A stretch of DNA of 64,000 nucleotides, taken from positions 52,968,001-53,032,000 of the forward strand of contig NC_091010.1 in assembly GCF_041146395.1 (NCBI RefSeq), written 5' to 3'. Source of the DNA: Eulemur rufifrons (lineage: Eukaryota > Chordata > Mammalia > Primates > Lemuridae). Shown one piece after another: positions 47,643 through 61,466 of this stretch (its first letter is position 1; each line of letters starts with the position of its first letter). Both the position numbers and the translations under genes were made by a program. The notes below the pieces were generated by a model. That model ran no database searches, was not told the DNA's origin, and saw only the letters and a list, made by a program, of their open reading frames with translations.

Positions 47643-49239
47643 AAATTATACTATTGTGAACTTTTTTCTTCATGGTAAATACATTAAAGGTAGCCAATGT
47701 TAAAGTTTGTTTGTGTGTATATATGGAAAATGAAATGAATTGCCACCCCATTATAACGAGCTATTTTAATGTTCCCTAAGTATAGTGTTTGCACATTTGA
47801 TTGTAGGCCATCAATAAGTAACTTCTGGGTTAATTTTTTTTAGCATGAGTAGGAGAGGTAGGGGTGTACTTTTATTTATGGTAACATGCACCCTTTTTCT
47901 TAAACATTCAACAGAAGCATGATTTCATGATTCCATGTGAAAAGAAGAATTTGGGAATAACTGCTCTTTTCTTATTAATACTTTCTATTTCTATATGAGA
48001 AATAGATTGAAAATCTTATCTGGGGGTTATACTCTTAAATAGATTAAAAACAGTTATGAAATAGCTTTTCAAGTCTGGATGCAATTGGAGCTCATTCGCA
48101 GCCCATTTCCATCATAATAGGATCTAAAAAGTGAGTGTGAAAGAAAAAAGGGCTGATTCGGCCCTTGACACAATGTGGAATTATTCTCTATAGTAATATC
48201 TGTAAGGTTTTACCCAGCCTGGTAAGACAGCCAGATCTCATGGCCTTGTTATTTTTAACTTGAAAAGCTGTTTCCTAATAGCAATAATGACTATTCTACC
48301 AAACCTTTTCTGTCTCATTAATACATAAAAAGAAAGCAGTATTTTGGGAAACTAATCATGAAGGAAAATTGGCACATGGGTCCTACCCTAAAGCAGGGCT
48401 TTACCTAAGTTTGCAAAAATGCTTTTATTATCCGAACTCAGTGCTGTCTGGTGGAATAAGCATTATTTAACAATGGAGTTCAGACAACAAGAGAAAACCT
48501 GAAAAACCTGAAAAATGGCTTGTAAGGTCTGTGTTAAGGATCATAAAAATGCATTGAAATTACAAAGATCTGTACTTGCCCACGAGCTTTACCTCATATG
48601 ACTTCTGCATATATGGCAGGATTTAGATTCATTGCCATAAATTAGATCATAATTGCCTTGTATTAGAAATTAAATCATCGGAAAAATAAGACTCTAGGAA
48701 GTAATAGGGGGAAATATCAAAACTTAATACAATGTCTTTCTGCAGAACTTTTTAAATGCCAGTCATGGGCAATGCACCTTATGTAAATATTATCTTATCC
48801 AATTTAGTACATGTTACTGAGGTTACTGGAAAACAATAATTTAGTTCAATTGCTTCAGTAAACTTCAGCTGATCTTAAGCTCCCACTTTCTCACCACTAT
48901 AGTGAACAGCACTGTATTATCAAAGAGAATCTGGCCTCCATAGCACTATAGAGGACACAGGAGGAAGGGAGGGAGAAAGAGGGATGAGAGAAATCTGGGC
49001 AGAGGCATCAAGAATCACTGACCCTCTATTATAAGCATTTTAGATGACATCAACCATGGTTAGGAATCTCCATTTGTAATATTTTCATTTTTAAATTTTG
49101 AGTTTAAAATACTTTGGATATATATTAAAGTCTTTGGATCATGCAATGATTCAGTAGAGAGTGTATTCTAGAAATACAGAAATTCAGATGGCACATGTGA
49201 CAAAACCCCATGAAGACTTCTAAAATAAACTAAGGAGAA
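47643..49239. other. Unassigned intergenic sequence
   Basis: No recognised gene or repeat over about 1.6 kb. A short purine-rich run (GGAGGAAGGGAGGGAGAAAG) lies near 48960-48985. Confidence 0.5.
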
Positions 49240-52200
49240 AGCAATGTCAGCAACATGGAAGAATAGAAGGTCCCGGTCATTGTCCCCTCACAAAAACAAT
49301 TATTTAACAACTATTCATGGCAAAAATAGCTCTGAGAGAGCTCCGGAGTGTAATTAAAAAGCTACTGCAACTCAGTGGAGCATAAAAACTGAGGATGGCC
49401 GTGTAGAAAAGTATAGAAAGCGTTCTTCTTGTCACCTCCTCTTTTAGTCTGGCATATCTAAGCACCAAGAGGAAAACCCTTGACTGTGATTTCTCTATGA
49501 GGTGGGGAGGAAAAAAGAACAGGGGAACCCCAGCAGCCTTTTCCACTGAGGATTCCAGCAGCAATCACCACCAGCACAGATTTCTACAGCCTTTACTATA
49601 GAGGCTGCCACAGTCTTCACTTAATGAAGATCTCAGCTGATGGAGTTTCCTGGAGCCCAAACAGCTGTATCCCACCTCCCCCTAGAGCCTGAGTCACTAA
49701 TGGCACACCCCTGAAGCTGTATCCACTGCCCTTCCTTCAGCTCAGGTGCCATTGCATTCAAACCAGCTTTGGATCCAGGGTTGCCATGTGGCCCTCAAAT
49801 CTAGCCACGCCCTGGAACCAGTACCCCACCATATGCCACCCAGCTGACACCTCATGCCCAATTGCAGGTAAAGGGTTTTTCCCACCAAAGGCAATCTATA
49901 AAGTCCAGGGGGGGGGTGACTGCTCCTTCAAATGAGCAGATGCCAATGCATGGCCACAAGGAACAAAAAAATTAGAGAGACATGACATCAGCAACTTAAA
50001 ACATAAATCTCCAGTAACAGAACATAAAGAAATGGAGATCTAAAAGAGAAGAACATCTTCTAAAGGAGAAGGAAGTTATAAGAAATGGAACAAATTCTGC
50101 AGCTGAAGAATACAATAAATGAAATGAAAAATGCAATAGAGATCTTTAACAGCAAATTCGATGAAGCAGGAGAAAGAATAATGAAATCGAAAGAAAGGTC
50201 ATTTGAAATTATATAATCAGAGGAGAACAAAACTAAACTAATGAAAAATAGTGAATAAAGACTACACCATCAAGGGAACCAATAACGTACTAAGGAAATT
50301 TCAGAAAAAGAAGAAGAAGAAAAAGGGAAAGAAAGATTGTTTAAACAAATAACAACAGAAAACTACCCAAATCTGGGGAAAGAAATAGACATCCATAATC
50401 AAGAAGCCCAATGGACCCAAAAATAGGTTGAATGAAAAAGAGATGTACCCTGAAACATAATTAAGTTGTAAAAAGTAAAAGACAAAGAGAATTTTTAAAG
50501 CAGCAAGAAAAAAAATGGTCCCTTTGAGAATAAGTTCAGAGGTTCAAATCACTCTAATTTTCTTCAGCTCAGTTTGTGTCTCCAATCCCTGTGGTACTAC
50601 ATATTCCTGTGTTTAAACAGTAGATTCAAAAATAAACAATGATAAATAATAATTGTAAAAAAATAAAACAAAAAACATGAATTACTTAATTCTGTCATTC
50701 TGAGTAACCACTTGGAGTTTTTATTTATTTATGCTTAAAACTTAAAGCAGTGACACAGAGAACTGTGAAGAATAATAATTTTGTTTGGTAATTGCAAAAT
50801 TTGTTTTATATATGAAACATTTCACTTAATTTGAATAATATATTTAAAATAGAAATGTTTCCTCCTTTATAGTAATTCTTTTTCAATAAAGAACTAATCA
50901 TTACTGCAAATGATTTTGTGATATATGTATGTATATAAATGCATGCAGGTATTAAAATAAATAAAAATAGTTATGTTTACATATACATATTTATGTAAAA
51001 ATGTATACAACAGATACACACAAGAACATTAGAGATACATTAAAATAAAATTCTGAAAAAAGTGCAAATAACCAACAGAAAGGTAGGAAAAAGAAAACAG
51101 TAAAATGATGGAGGGAGAAAAATACATAAAACAAAAAGTAAAATGTCTGACTTAGGCCTAAACATATTGGTAATTACATTAAATGGAAATAGTCTTAAAT
51201 AAATGATCCATATGCTGTTTGTAAGAAACTCAGTTTATATATAACTATATAGATAAAATAAATGTAAAAGAAAAGAAAAAACCTTTACTGTACAAAGCTT
51301 AGTCAAAGAAGACAAGAGTAGTTATATAAATATCTGATAATGAAGGCTTCAGAGCTCTATCTATTTCTGTATCTATATCTATATCTATAACTAGAGACAG
51401 AGAGAGAAATGGTTTAATTATAAAAAGCCAATCTGACAAGAACATTTAATCTTATATATGCACATACTATACAAAATATGTCAGGCAAGAACTAATATAA
51501 GTGAAAGGAGAAATAGAAAAATACAAAATTAAAGTTGGAGACTTGCACACACCATCTCAGCAATTGGTACAACTGCATACAAAATCAGCAAAAATAAAGG
51601 AGAACTCAGCAACATCAACCAATAATCTCTAATCAACATTTATAGAATACTTTACCAAATAATAGCAGAATATATATTCTTTTTATATTCTCACAGAATG
51701 CATACCAGAATACATCATATTGTAGGCTATAAAAGCTACTTCAACAAATTTAAAAGTGAAATCATGTGGAGTATGTCATCTGTTGGCAATGAAATCAAAT
51801 CACAGATCAATAAATAGAAAGATAGAAAAATCTCTAAACACTTGGGTACTAAACAACAAACTTCCGTGGGTCAATGAGGAAGGTTCATCAGAAATCAAAA
51901 CACACATTGAGCTGAATAAAAACAGAATATATCAAAATTTATGGGACACAGCAAAACAAATGCTGAGTGAGAAATTTATAATACTAAATGCATACAGTAG
52001 AAAAGAGGAAAAGTCTGAAGTCAATAATTCCCACCTGAAAACCTAGAAGAAAAAATAAACTCAAACCAAGTGGAAGGAAACAATGAAGACAAGCATAGGC
52101 ATCAATGAAATCGAAAACAGAAAAACAGAGAAAAGCAATAAACCACTAAGCTGCTTGTTTGAAAAGATTAAAAAAATTTGCACACCTCTGTGAATACTGA

Positions 52201-53890
52201 CAGAAAAAAAATAACAGAGAAGACACGATCAACAATATCAGGAATAAAACAGATAGTGAGAATGAAATCAACAGTATCAGGAATGAAATAGGGAATATCA
52301 TTATAATTCCTGAAGATATTAAAACGTTAATAAGAGAATTCTATTAACAACTCTACAGACATTTACAAATTTACATGAAATGGACCAATTTGTCAAAAAT
52401 GATAAGCCACAGCAACTTACCCAAAATTAAGTACATAATTTGAAAAGCTCTGTGGTTATTAAGAAAGTTTAATACACAATTAATAAACTCCCCAAAATAA
52501 TCTACAGTGTTAGATGATTTCACTGAAGAATTCTTCCAAACATTTAGATGAGAATTAACACCAAAACCTGAATAAAACAGTGCAAAAAGATAGAGAAAAG
52601 AAAAAGAGAAAAGAGAAAGTCCCAAACCCTTCAAAAATATATAGATACAAAAAGTCCTTAACAAAATATTAGTGAGTTGAATTAAGCAATATATCAAAAT
52701 ATTATAATCCATGACCAAGTTTATTCCAAGGATGCAAGACTGTTTCAGTATTTGAAAATAAATCAATGTAATCAGACATATTTACAGATTAAATAAAAAA
52801 TTATGTGATCACAACAACTGATACAGAAAAAAAGCGTTTGACAAAACTGAACACTCATTCATGATAAAAGCTCTGAGAAAAATAGGACTAAAGGAAAACT
52901 TTCACTTGATAAAAGTCCTCTACGAAAGACCTGGCTAATATTATACTTAACACTGAAAGACTGAATGCTTTCCCCCGAGATCAGAACAAAGAAAAGGTAC
53001 CTACTTTATTTTCACCACTCAGTACACATATTACGGAAAATTCCAGTCACTGCAGTAAGACAAGTAAATAAAAGGCATATAGATCAGAAAGGAAAAAAAT
53101 AAAACTGTTCTTATTTGCAGATGACATTATTGTCTATGTAGAAAATCTCAAGGAATCTCCAAAAAAAAAAAATGAATAAAGAAAACTAGAACTGATACAT
53201 AAATTCAGCAAGATAACAGAATATAAGATAACATACAAAACTCAATTATATTTCTATATAATAGCAATGAACATTTGGGCACTGCAATTAAAACTATAAT
53301 ACATTTCTAATTTCTCAAAAAATGTCATGCTTAGTTTTAAATGCAATATACAAATGTAAGATGTATATGGTGAAAACTGTAAAATGCTGATGAAAGATAT
53401 TAAATAAAATGTAAATATATGAAGAAACATGGAAAATTCAACATATCAAAGATGTTAACGCTACCTAAATTAATATTTAAATTGAATAAAATTTCTTATC
53501 GAAATCCCAGCAAAGATTATTTTTTAGATATAGAAAAGGATATTCCAAAATTTATATTGAAAACCAAAGTAATGGGAATAAAAAAAATTGATAAAGATTA
53601 AATAGGAGAAATTTCTCCATCCTATTTCAAGACTTATTATGTGCCTAAAGGAATTGAGACTCTTGGTTTTGCTGGAGGAATAGACAGTAGATTAATGGAA
53701 CATAATAAATAACCCAGAAATAGATGCAAACACATATATATCAAAATAAATTTTGACCAAGGTTACATACTGTAGGATTCCATTTATATAACATTCCCGA
53801 AATGAAAAAAAAATGTATATGTGGAGTACGATTTAATGGTTGCTAGACGTTAGTGAGGAAATGGTTAAAATAATAAGAGTAGAAAAACTT
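49240..53890 (+). mobile_element. Longest L1 in the window: 5' UTR, ORF1 remnant, ORF2 and partial 3' UTR
   Basis: 5' UTR from about 49240 (AGCAACATGGAAGAATAGAAGG) through a GC-richer leader with a G9 run near 49910. The ORF1 coiled-coil region is at about 50085-50520 (LKNTINEMKNAIE, then stops). A stretch at about 50560-50930 does not look like L1. ORF2 follows with the endonuclease region, a 96-codon open piece at 51756-52046, and an intact FADD catalytic motif in local frame (LFLFADDIIVYVENL, FADD at 53114-53125). A 3' UTR piece (CATACTGTAGGATTCCATTTATA) ends near 53890. Stops and frameshifts throughout; not functional. Confidence 0.9.
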
Positions 53891-53934
53891 GCTTGAACAT
53901 TTAAGTGTGGAGCCACTTCTGAACCATTGCCAAA

Positions 53935-54080
53935 CTACCATCATTACTGTAGCTTTATATTAAGTTTTAAAATTCAGATAGTGTAAGTCATCCAAATTTT
54001 TCATTTTTTTATTAATAAAAACAATGCATTGGTTATTCTAGATTTTTTGTATTACCTTATAATGGATTTTGTCTAGTTAT
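53935..54080 (-). mobile_element. L1 ORF2 fragment, antisense
   Basis: ATCATTACTGTAGCTTTATATTAAG, TTAAAATTCAGATAGTGTAAGTC and TTGGTTATTCTAGATTTTTTG match the antisense ORF2 stretch with ACTGTAGCTTTGTAGTAAG and GGCTATTCTGG. A separate small insertion, or a rearranged piece of the neighbouring L1. Confidence 0.7.
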
Positions 54081-54089
54081 ATTTGTAAT

Positions 54090-54700
54090 TAGCTGGCAGG
54101 CTGGTCTCTAAGGGGATTACACTGCAATAGTAGAGTTGGAACTGTATGAGTATATTTTGATAATAAAGCTAAGAGGATTATTTTATGTGTAGATATTGAT
54201 TGTTAAAGAAGAGTATGCAAGAATGAGTGCATAGATTTTTGACCTTGACAACTGGGCTAATGCTATTGCCATTAGCACAACAGTGGAATATTTTAGAAGC
54301 AATAGTTTTGGAGTGGAGGTGTAAATAAATTCAGTTTCAACAAGTTAAGATTGAGATTAGACATACAATCAGAAACTTTAAGTAAGGAATTTCTTATAGA
54401 AGTCTGTTTCAGTGGAAATGTCAAAGCTAGAGATACATTTTATGAATCATAAGCATATAGGTAACTTATAAAGACAAAAAACTAGATGAAATTACTAAGG
54501 GAGTGGGTGTAGAGAGGAAGGGAAGATATCAAAAGAGACCCAAAAGCTGAACTCTGAGTCACTTAAGAAGTCATAAAATAAAATGTGAAAATGTGCTCAA
54601 AGGAATACACGGAATGGAATTGTGAGAAGGCATAACTCATACAGTCCGGGGTTGTCAAGGAAGTTCCTTACAATCACTCTTAAAATTAGTCTAAGTGTAT
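54090..54700 (+). repeat. Purine-rich ancient repeat, same unnamed family as 7840-8310 (tentative)
   Basis: TGGCAGGCTGGTCTC, CATAAGCATATAGGTAAC and GAAATTACTAAGGGAGTGGGTGTAGAGAGGAAGG resemble the GAGATCACCTAGGGAGTGAGTGTAGAGAG part of that family. No coding content. Confidence 0.4.
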
Positions 54701-55544
54701 GAGCCAAAGTCATCCAAGCAAAGGAAAGGATGAAGCGTATTTCCAGATGATAGGGCTACAGTGAATGAGACACGGATATTACAAACAGCGTGACTGTTTA
54801 GCCATGCTCGCAGGACCAGAAATGGTAAATGCTGTGCTGGAAAGGGAAGGATAGAGTTAACCACTGCAGACTTGTTTGCCATGTTAAGAAGACATCCTTT
54901 ATCAGGAGCGTTCATGGTTTTAAAACCATTTCTGAAAGCCGAATTATTCGAGTAACCCAACAGAAAATTTAAATGTATAAAACAAATAAAAGGGGAATTT
55001 CTTCGTTGAAATTAAGGTATTTGGGGGAGAGGGGAGGTATGGTTCCCTTTATGCTCAGTCCAGGTGACAGGTCCCACAGCAGATTTCAGAAAATCTCTAG
55101 AATGTATACTTCAGAATTCAGGAAGCTAGTGAGGTTTTTTTCAATGACATGACCAAGTTTTCATTTTAAATGATCTATTGTTTATATGGGATGAACTTGA
55201 ATGAAATATAGCTGGCAAATGCAGGGAAAAGAAGAGGAGATCAGGTAATAGCCCAGGCAAAAAATGACAAAGGCCCAGGAAATACATCTGCTTAGTGACA
55301 ACCAGGAACCTGTCCGGTGAGGTGAGCTCAGACTTCTTTCATAGCCAGACTCTAGTACAGAATGATATGAACTCTGTCATTCAAATTAGGTTTCTTTTTA
55401 AGAACTCTAACTCATAAAACAAATGCAAGAGAAGTTTGTCAGCTGATGGTGTACTTGGGTTGGATGGAGGAACCCTTAGCACACAGTGGCAGCCCCCATG
55501 CCGTATTCAGGGATGCTCTTCAATGTAACATAATGTTTATCAGT
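54701..55544. other. Unassigned sequence
   Basis: An 89-codon minus-strand frame (54691-54960) has no family resemblance. No repeat assigned. Confidence 0.45.
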
Positions 55545-55860
55545 AAAGTTGATGGATAAACAGTGTACAGTTTGGTGGGTTTTAAAAATCACATTAATAA
55601 TGTAATCACCATCACAGTAATGTCATAGCCAGTCTCATTACTGCCCAAATGTTCCCCTTGACCCTTTGTAGTTAACCTTTTCCCCAAACCCAGCCCTTGG
55701 CAACTGTTAACATGACATAAGTTCCAACAGTGTTGTCTTTTTCAGAATGTTATAGAAATGGGGTCATACAATATGTAGCATTTTTTCAACTGGAATAGTG
55801 CATTTGTGATTCATCCATGAAGTTGCATTTTATTAGGGCCACATGTTTCCTGAGTTAAAG
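55545..55860 (-). mobile_element. Old L1 (L1M) 3' UTR fragment, antisense
   Basis: CAGTGTACAGTTTGGTGGGTTTT, GTAATCACCATCACAG, CCCAAACCCAGCCCTTGGCAACTG, AATGGGGTCATACAATATGTAG and GATTCATCCATGAAGTTGC follow the well-known antisense L1M 3' UTR. Confidence 0.85.
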
Positions 55861-57279
55861 ATTTGCCCCTTTAATAATTTATAAATTAGTCTATCATATT
55901 AAAATATTGACTTTTCTATTTTAAACCATAATAATGAGTATTGGATATTTTTTACTTTATAAAATTAATGATTGACGTATTCTTGAAAGTTATATATAAA
56001 TTAAATTTTGTATATATTATAAATATGCATATACATAACATTTAATAAATTTTAAGAATACTATCCCTTTTGGGAAATAACCTCTTCCAACCATACTGTG
56101 TTCATAAATTACTTTTTAAACATATTTTTTAAAAAATTAATCCCACCCACATAATATTTTGTCAAGGGGATAATTATTCTTGTGCCACAGTCTCATTTTC
56201 AGTGTGTAAGGGATTGTATTTGGGGTTCATTTAAAGTACCTTAATAGAAAATCACATCTAATCCTATTTTAGCAACAGTCTCTTTTACTGCAACTTATTA
56301 CTATATTTCATGTTCTAGTAACTATAAAGTTAAATAATTTGTGAATGGCAAGTAAGAATTTCACTCTAACCTACAAACGTCAGAACACAACTTGAGTGAC
56401 ATCCTTTGTTCTAACAGTTGAAAGCCATTGGCAGTTTAAATGTAATACAATTCAGAGTCTGCATGCAGGTTGACAGGAGGCTGGATGCCATCTCCTTCTA
56501 GAAACAATTAATGGAGCAAAAAGAGTTAACGTCAAGATTCAGTGTAGACAGAGTAACACTGTAAATATCTGCAATTTTTTTTCCTGAGGAGAAAGAGGTA
56601 CATATTGTAATAATTAAGAGAACTAAACCTGTATCCACAGATATGCATCCTAGTAAGTACTGTTTATATTTATTTAAAAGACTTTAAAAATGATTAGAGT
56701 CACCCAATCATTGAATAGCTTGCTTTCTTAAAGTAGTGAATTCTCAATCACTGGTAGCATAAAAATATAGTATGGACAAACTACCTAGCCAAGATCTTAT
56801 CTCCTGCAGAGTTTCTAAGCTTCCTAACAGTTCAAAGAGTCTGGGTAGAGAAAGAATGCTAAATAATAATTGACTATAAAACAACATAACGACTAAATCA
56901 TAGAAAAAAGGTGTTAGATTTCTGTTATCAGACATCAAGAGGCTACAGACTTTCTTAAATGAAGCATGATTTTAATTGGATCTTGGCTATTGGACAACAT
57001 TGGAATAGAAAGATAACAAGGAATTTTAGAACAGGATATTTTGTGCACAGTTAGAGGGCTCTTTGTTATATGAAACAGAAAGCAACTTGGGATAATGTAA
57101 GCAAAAGAAGAATTAATTGGAAGAATATGCAGTAATTCAGTAAATTAAGGAAAAGCACGTCAGGGACATGGCAGCTGTGATGATATTGATGGCAGACTAC
57201 AAGACAGCCTCTTTGGGCCATGACATTTAATGTAATCACTTTTGACCATTTCTTCCCTGTGATACTTTTCTCAATATTA
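55861..57279. other. Unassigned AT-rich sequence
   Basis: No recognised gene or repeat; very AT-rich around 55960-56160. Confidence 0.5.
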
Positions 57280-59575
57280 AAATTTCCCCCAAACTTTTTG
57301 CAAATTAACAAACATGCTTCTACATAATGTATGGGTCAAAGAGGATATAACAAAGAAAACTAGAAAATATTCTGAACAAAATAAAAATTAGAAGTATCAC
57401 CTCAAAATCCACTAGACACCACTAAAAGTGTGCCTAGAGGGATATGTTTAGAATTGTATAAAGTTGAAAATTAGTTATCTAAGACTTTCTTAAGAAGCCA
57501 TAAAAAGAACAGCAAATTAAACTCAAGGAAATAAAGGTATTGAATAATAAACAGCATATATTATTGAAATAAAAAGCAAACATGAAATAAAACCAACAAA
57601 GCCAAAATTTGTTATTTGAAGTTATTAAACCCTTAGCAAGAATGATAAAAAAAAGAGGAAAAAACAAAAAATATTAATATCAGGAATAGAAAGGAGGATA
57701 TACCTCAAATATGCAAACATCAAAATATACAACAGAGAGATGTCATTAACAATATTCTTCTAAAGTTTTTGATGATTTAGGTGACTGGATAAAATAATTT
57801 AAAATCACATTAAATACATAAAGGAGAAAAAATATATGACCACCTGAATAGTTGCAGAAAAAGCATTTACTGAAAGTTAATACTCTTTGTGATGAAAATT
57901 CTCAGTAAATTAGAAATGAAAAGCTTACCACTTTCTCACTGAAGGTGGTAACAAGACAAGCGTATATTCTCTCACCAGTTTGACTTAACATTTTTCTAGA
58001 TATTCTAGCCACTGTGATGTGACAAAGGTAAAAATGATATAAAGACTGCATTTTAAAAAAACTCTCATAAATGTGCATAAAGAAAATTTAAAAGATTTGT
58101 CACAAAGTCAGTATAGAAATCAATTGAATTTTATATAGTAATGGCAATGGACAAGAAAAAAACTAAATATAAAATACCATTTAAGATGCCATCATATAAC
58201 TATTAATAAATCTAACAAAAATATGCAATATATGCAAAAAGTCTCTGCTGAAAGCTATAAAATATTTAAAGAAAATAAAGAAGATGTTAATTAAAAAGAG
58301 ATATACCATGTTTATACTCAATATTGATTCCTCTTAATTGGTCTATAGATTTTTAAAAATTTCCAATCAATATTCCAGTACTTTATTTTTGTGAAAATTG
58401 AGGTGCTAATTCTAAATTCTATTAATACATGAAAATACAAAGGGCCTAGAAGAGGCAAGGCATTTGTAAAAAAGAAATCAATGCTGGGAAAGGGGGTTAT
58501 TAAACTACTGGAAATGAGATATAAAGTTAGAATAAATTAAATCAGTGTAAATGTTGGACTAAGTATACAAAAATAGTTCAATTGAACATACTTAAGTCCA
58601 AAGGCAGAAATGATGGATAAAATCACTTGATTTGTGACAAACGTACTACTGTAATTCTATGGGGAAAATATAGTCTTATAATAAATGATGCTGAATGCAC
58701 AGTATATGCAAAATTTAAATTGATATTGATTCATATACATAAATGTGAAAGGTCAAACAATAAATCTAGAACCAAACATACAGAATTGTCTTCAGGACTT
58801 TGGGGAAGGTAAGGATTTTTCATGCAGAACACTAAAGGCCTGACCAAAAAGGAAAAGGAAAAAAAAAAAAAGATAAAGTGGACTTCAATAAAATTGAGAA
58901 CTTTTGCTCATCAAAAGACAACATTAAAAGAATGAAAATGCAACCATTATTTGGGAGAAGGTAGTTGCAATGAATGTTTCAGCAATGGACCCATATATAG
59001 ATATATAAAGAATTCCTATAAATCATTAAGAAAATGATTGACAATGCAATAAAAACTGAAGAAAATACTTGACAAGTACTTCACAAAAGAAGATACCCAA
59101 ATGGACAAAAAAATTGTATGAAAATCTGCATAAATACCCATCAAGAAAATATAAAGTAAAATCACAATGAAATACTGCTACATTCTAACTTACATAACAA
59201 TTAAGACTAACAATACCAAAAATTTACAATGAAATGGAACAACTTTAATTCTCATTCAATGATAGTAGAAATACAATTTAACTCCTTTGAGAAAATCTTT
59301 GACTCTATTGATGGTAATGTTTTATACATGGTATTCTATGATCCAATAATTCAATTCTTAGGTAGATACTAATGGAGCTAGATGCATTTGCTCATCAAAA
59401 TATATATACCATATGCTCATAGCAGCTTTATTTATAATTATCAAACCCAAATGTTCATCAACAGTAGAAAAGAAAATGTGATATATTCCTATAAGCAGAC
59501 ACTGCACATCTATGAAAATAAAAAAGACTACTTCTATAGAACATGGATGAACAAAAATGTATTGTAATTTTTTTA
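57280..59575 (+). mobile_element. Old L1 ORF2 fragment, sense
   Basis: Starts in the ORF2 endonuclease/RT boundary (TGGGTCAAAGAGGATATAAC, GAAAATATTCTGAAC), runs through GCAAGAATGATAAAAAAAAGAGG and ACTTTCTCACTGAAGGTGG to TCATCAAAAGACAACATTAAAAG, CTTGACAAGTACTTCACAAAAG and CATAGCAGCTTTATTTATAATTATC. No intact catalytic core; ends before the 3' UTR. Confidence 0.85.
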
Positions 59576-59769
59576 ATTACATGGGATGAATATTTGATTG
59601 GCCTACAAGGGTCACATATTCACCCCTTGACTTAGGCAGGACTCTGAGTAAGAGTCTAACAAAGCCAAAGGAAATTCAAAGAATTGTTTCCAAGGAAAAA
59701 TGCTGTGCATCCAAATCAATAGATAGCCACCAAATATAGTAATGGCAGGATATTAATAAATGACACTCT
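59576..59769. other. Unassigned sequence
   Basis: Short stretch between L1 and MIR; nothing recognised. Confidence 0.4.
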
Positions 59770-59985
59770 TAAGTAAGCATTAAACATATTTTATTTCATT
59801 TAATCCTAACAACAATCTTATGAGCAAGTGCTATCTTTATCCACATTTTATATTTCAGGTCATTAAGATATAGAGAGACTGAGTTTTTTTTTTAAGGCTA
59901 CACAGCCATTTAGGCAGACTGGGGGCTTGAACACAGATTATTTGTTTCAGGGTCTACATTTTGAATCTCTATGCTATGCTGCATC
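59770..59985 (-). repeat. MIR SINE, antisense
   Basis: TTTCATTTAATCCTAACAACAATCTTATGAGC, GGCTACACAGCCATTTAGGCAGACTGGGGGCTTGAAC and TGCTATGCTGC follow antisense MIR for nearly its full length. Confidence 0.9.
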
Positions 59986-61452
59986 TCAAATATGCATTAC
60001 ATATTTAAGAGTATTGAAGTAGGCCAGGTAGAAAGGAGCAAAGAAAAGCAGGGAAAAAAAAAAAAAAAAGACGTGGATACATTAAGCTATTTCATTGCTC
60101 TATTTTATTCTGCTTATTGAAAGGATATTCAAACCTTAGTTTTAGAAATCAGAAATGAATGTATGACTGCAAATACACTGAAGCCTGGGAAATTATGAAC
60201 ACAAATATATATTACACATTATATATAAACACATCATTGTTTCATTTTTAATGATTTAGCACATATAATTGGAAGCTTAGAGCCTGTATGCTCTCTAAAG
60301 TTCAGAACCTTCCTTTTCAAAATTCAGGGGCTTCAGTGTTTGTGTTACCAAAAGATTAATTTTGCTATTCATGAAAAGATTAGAACTTCTACACAGAAGT
60401 TGATAAGATACCTGAGAAAATGTCATTTCTGGTCCCTCATCATAATATTGAACAGGGTCACATAATTGGAAAGTTATTTAAGCATAGCAGGTGTTATCAG
60501 GTGATGGTATGATCAGATACCGCGGTTATCTTCCTGCTTGCAAAGGCAGGTCATTTCACAATGGGAAAGATACCAGTGTTGAGAGTGACAAAGAAAAAGA
60601 AGTCTTGTAAAAGAAATCATTCTGCAATGGCAAGTATACCAGTGCCCTCAGGAAATTGTATCAACAATCATGGTTTAATCCAACTAAAGCAAATACCACA
60701 AGACATAGGAAGGTAATGTCAAATAAGGGACTTTATTGAATTGGCCTTCGAGACAGATAAATGTGCAAATGCAAAGCTGATGAAAAGAAATGTTTGTTAC
60801 TACTCATTAAATGGGTCAGTATCAATCTGCTAAGTCTAATCTTTTTAAGGCGAGTTTTCACTATAAACCATGACCTGCTTTTTTAAACAATATTCCATCA
60901 GAAGTCTAGCACTGAATGAAATAAAGAGTTACTCTTACATTTTATTAATACATTTGTCACTCAGTATTAACTCAAAGCAAATTTGTCACTTTCCTCAAAG
61001 TTGCCTCACCTTCATGGCCTTTGAATATCCTTATATTTGTATCATTCTATTCAGCTTAAAATGGTCTGACTTTCAAAAATTGGCAGAAATTCATGACTGT
61101 TAATAAATCTTTACAATTCACATGAACTGTTATGTATTTCTTTGTGTCAAAACAGCTTCTCAAACTCATTTCCATATTAGTGTCGATGTTCTCATTCACA
61201 GGCGGGTAACTTGGAGAACAAGGCCAACAAATGCCCACATAAAGAAATCTTTCATAGAGAATGACAACAGGTGATAGAAATGTGATTAAAATAGAAGGGA
61301 GAATTATATGTTTTTTTAAACTATGTCATTTCAATAGACTATTGAAAAAGCATATCTGGTACAATGAAGAATTTTCAAAAATAATTTGATTCATTTTATT
61401 CTCAGTTATTGTTTCATCATGTGAGGTCTTTCTCCAGGGTTGGAGCAATAAC
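59986..61452. other. Unassigned intergenic sequence
   Basis: An A-run of about 17 near 60053-60069 and nothing else recognised. Frames of 60-77 codons are unsupported. Confidence 0.5.
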
Positions 61453-61466
61453 AGGACTTATTTATT

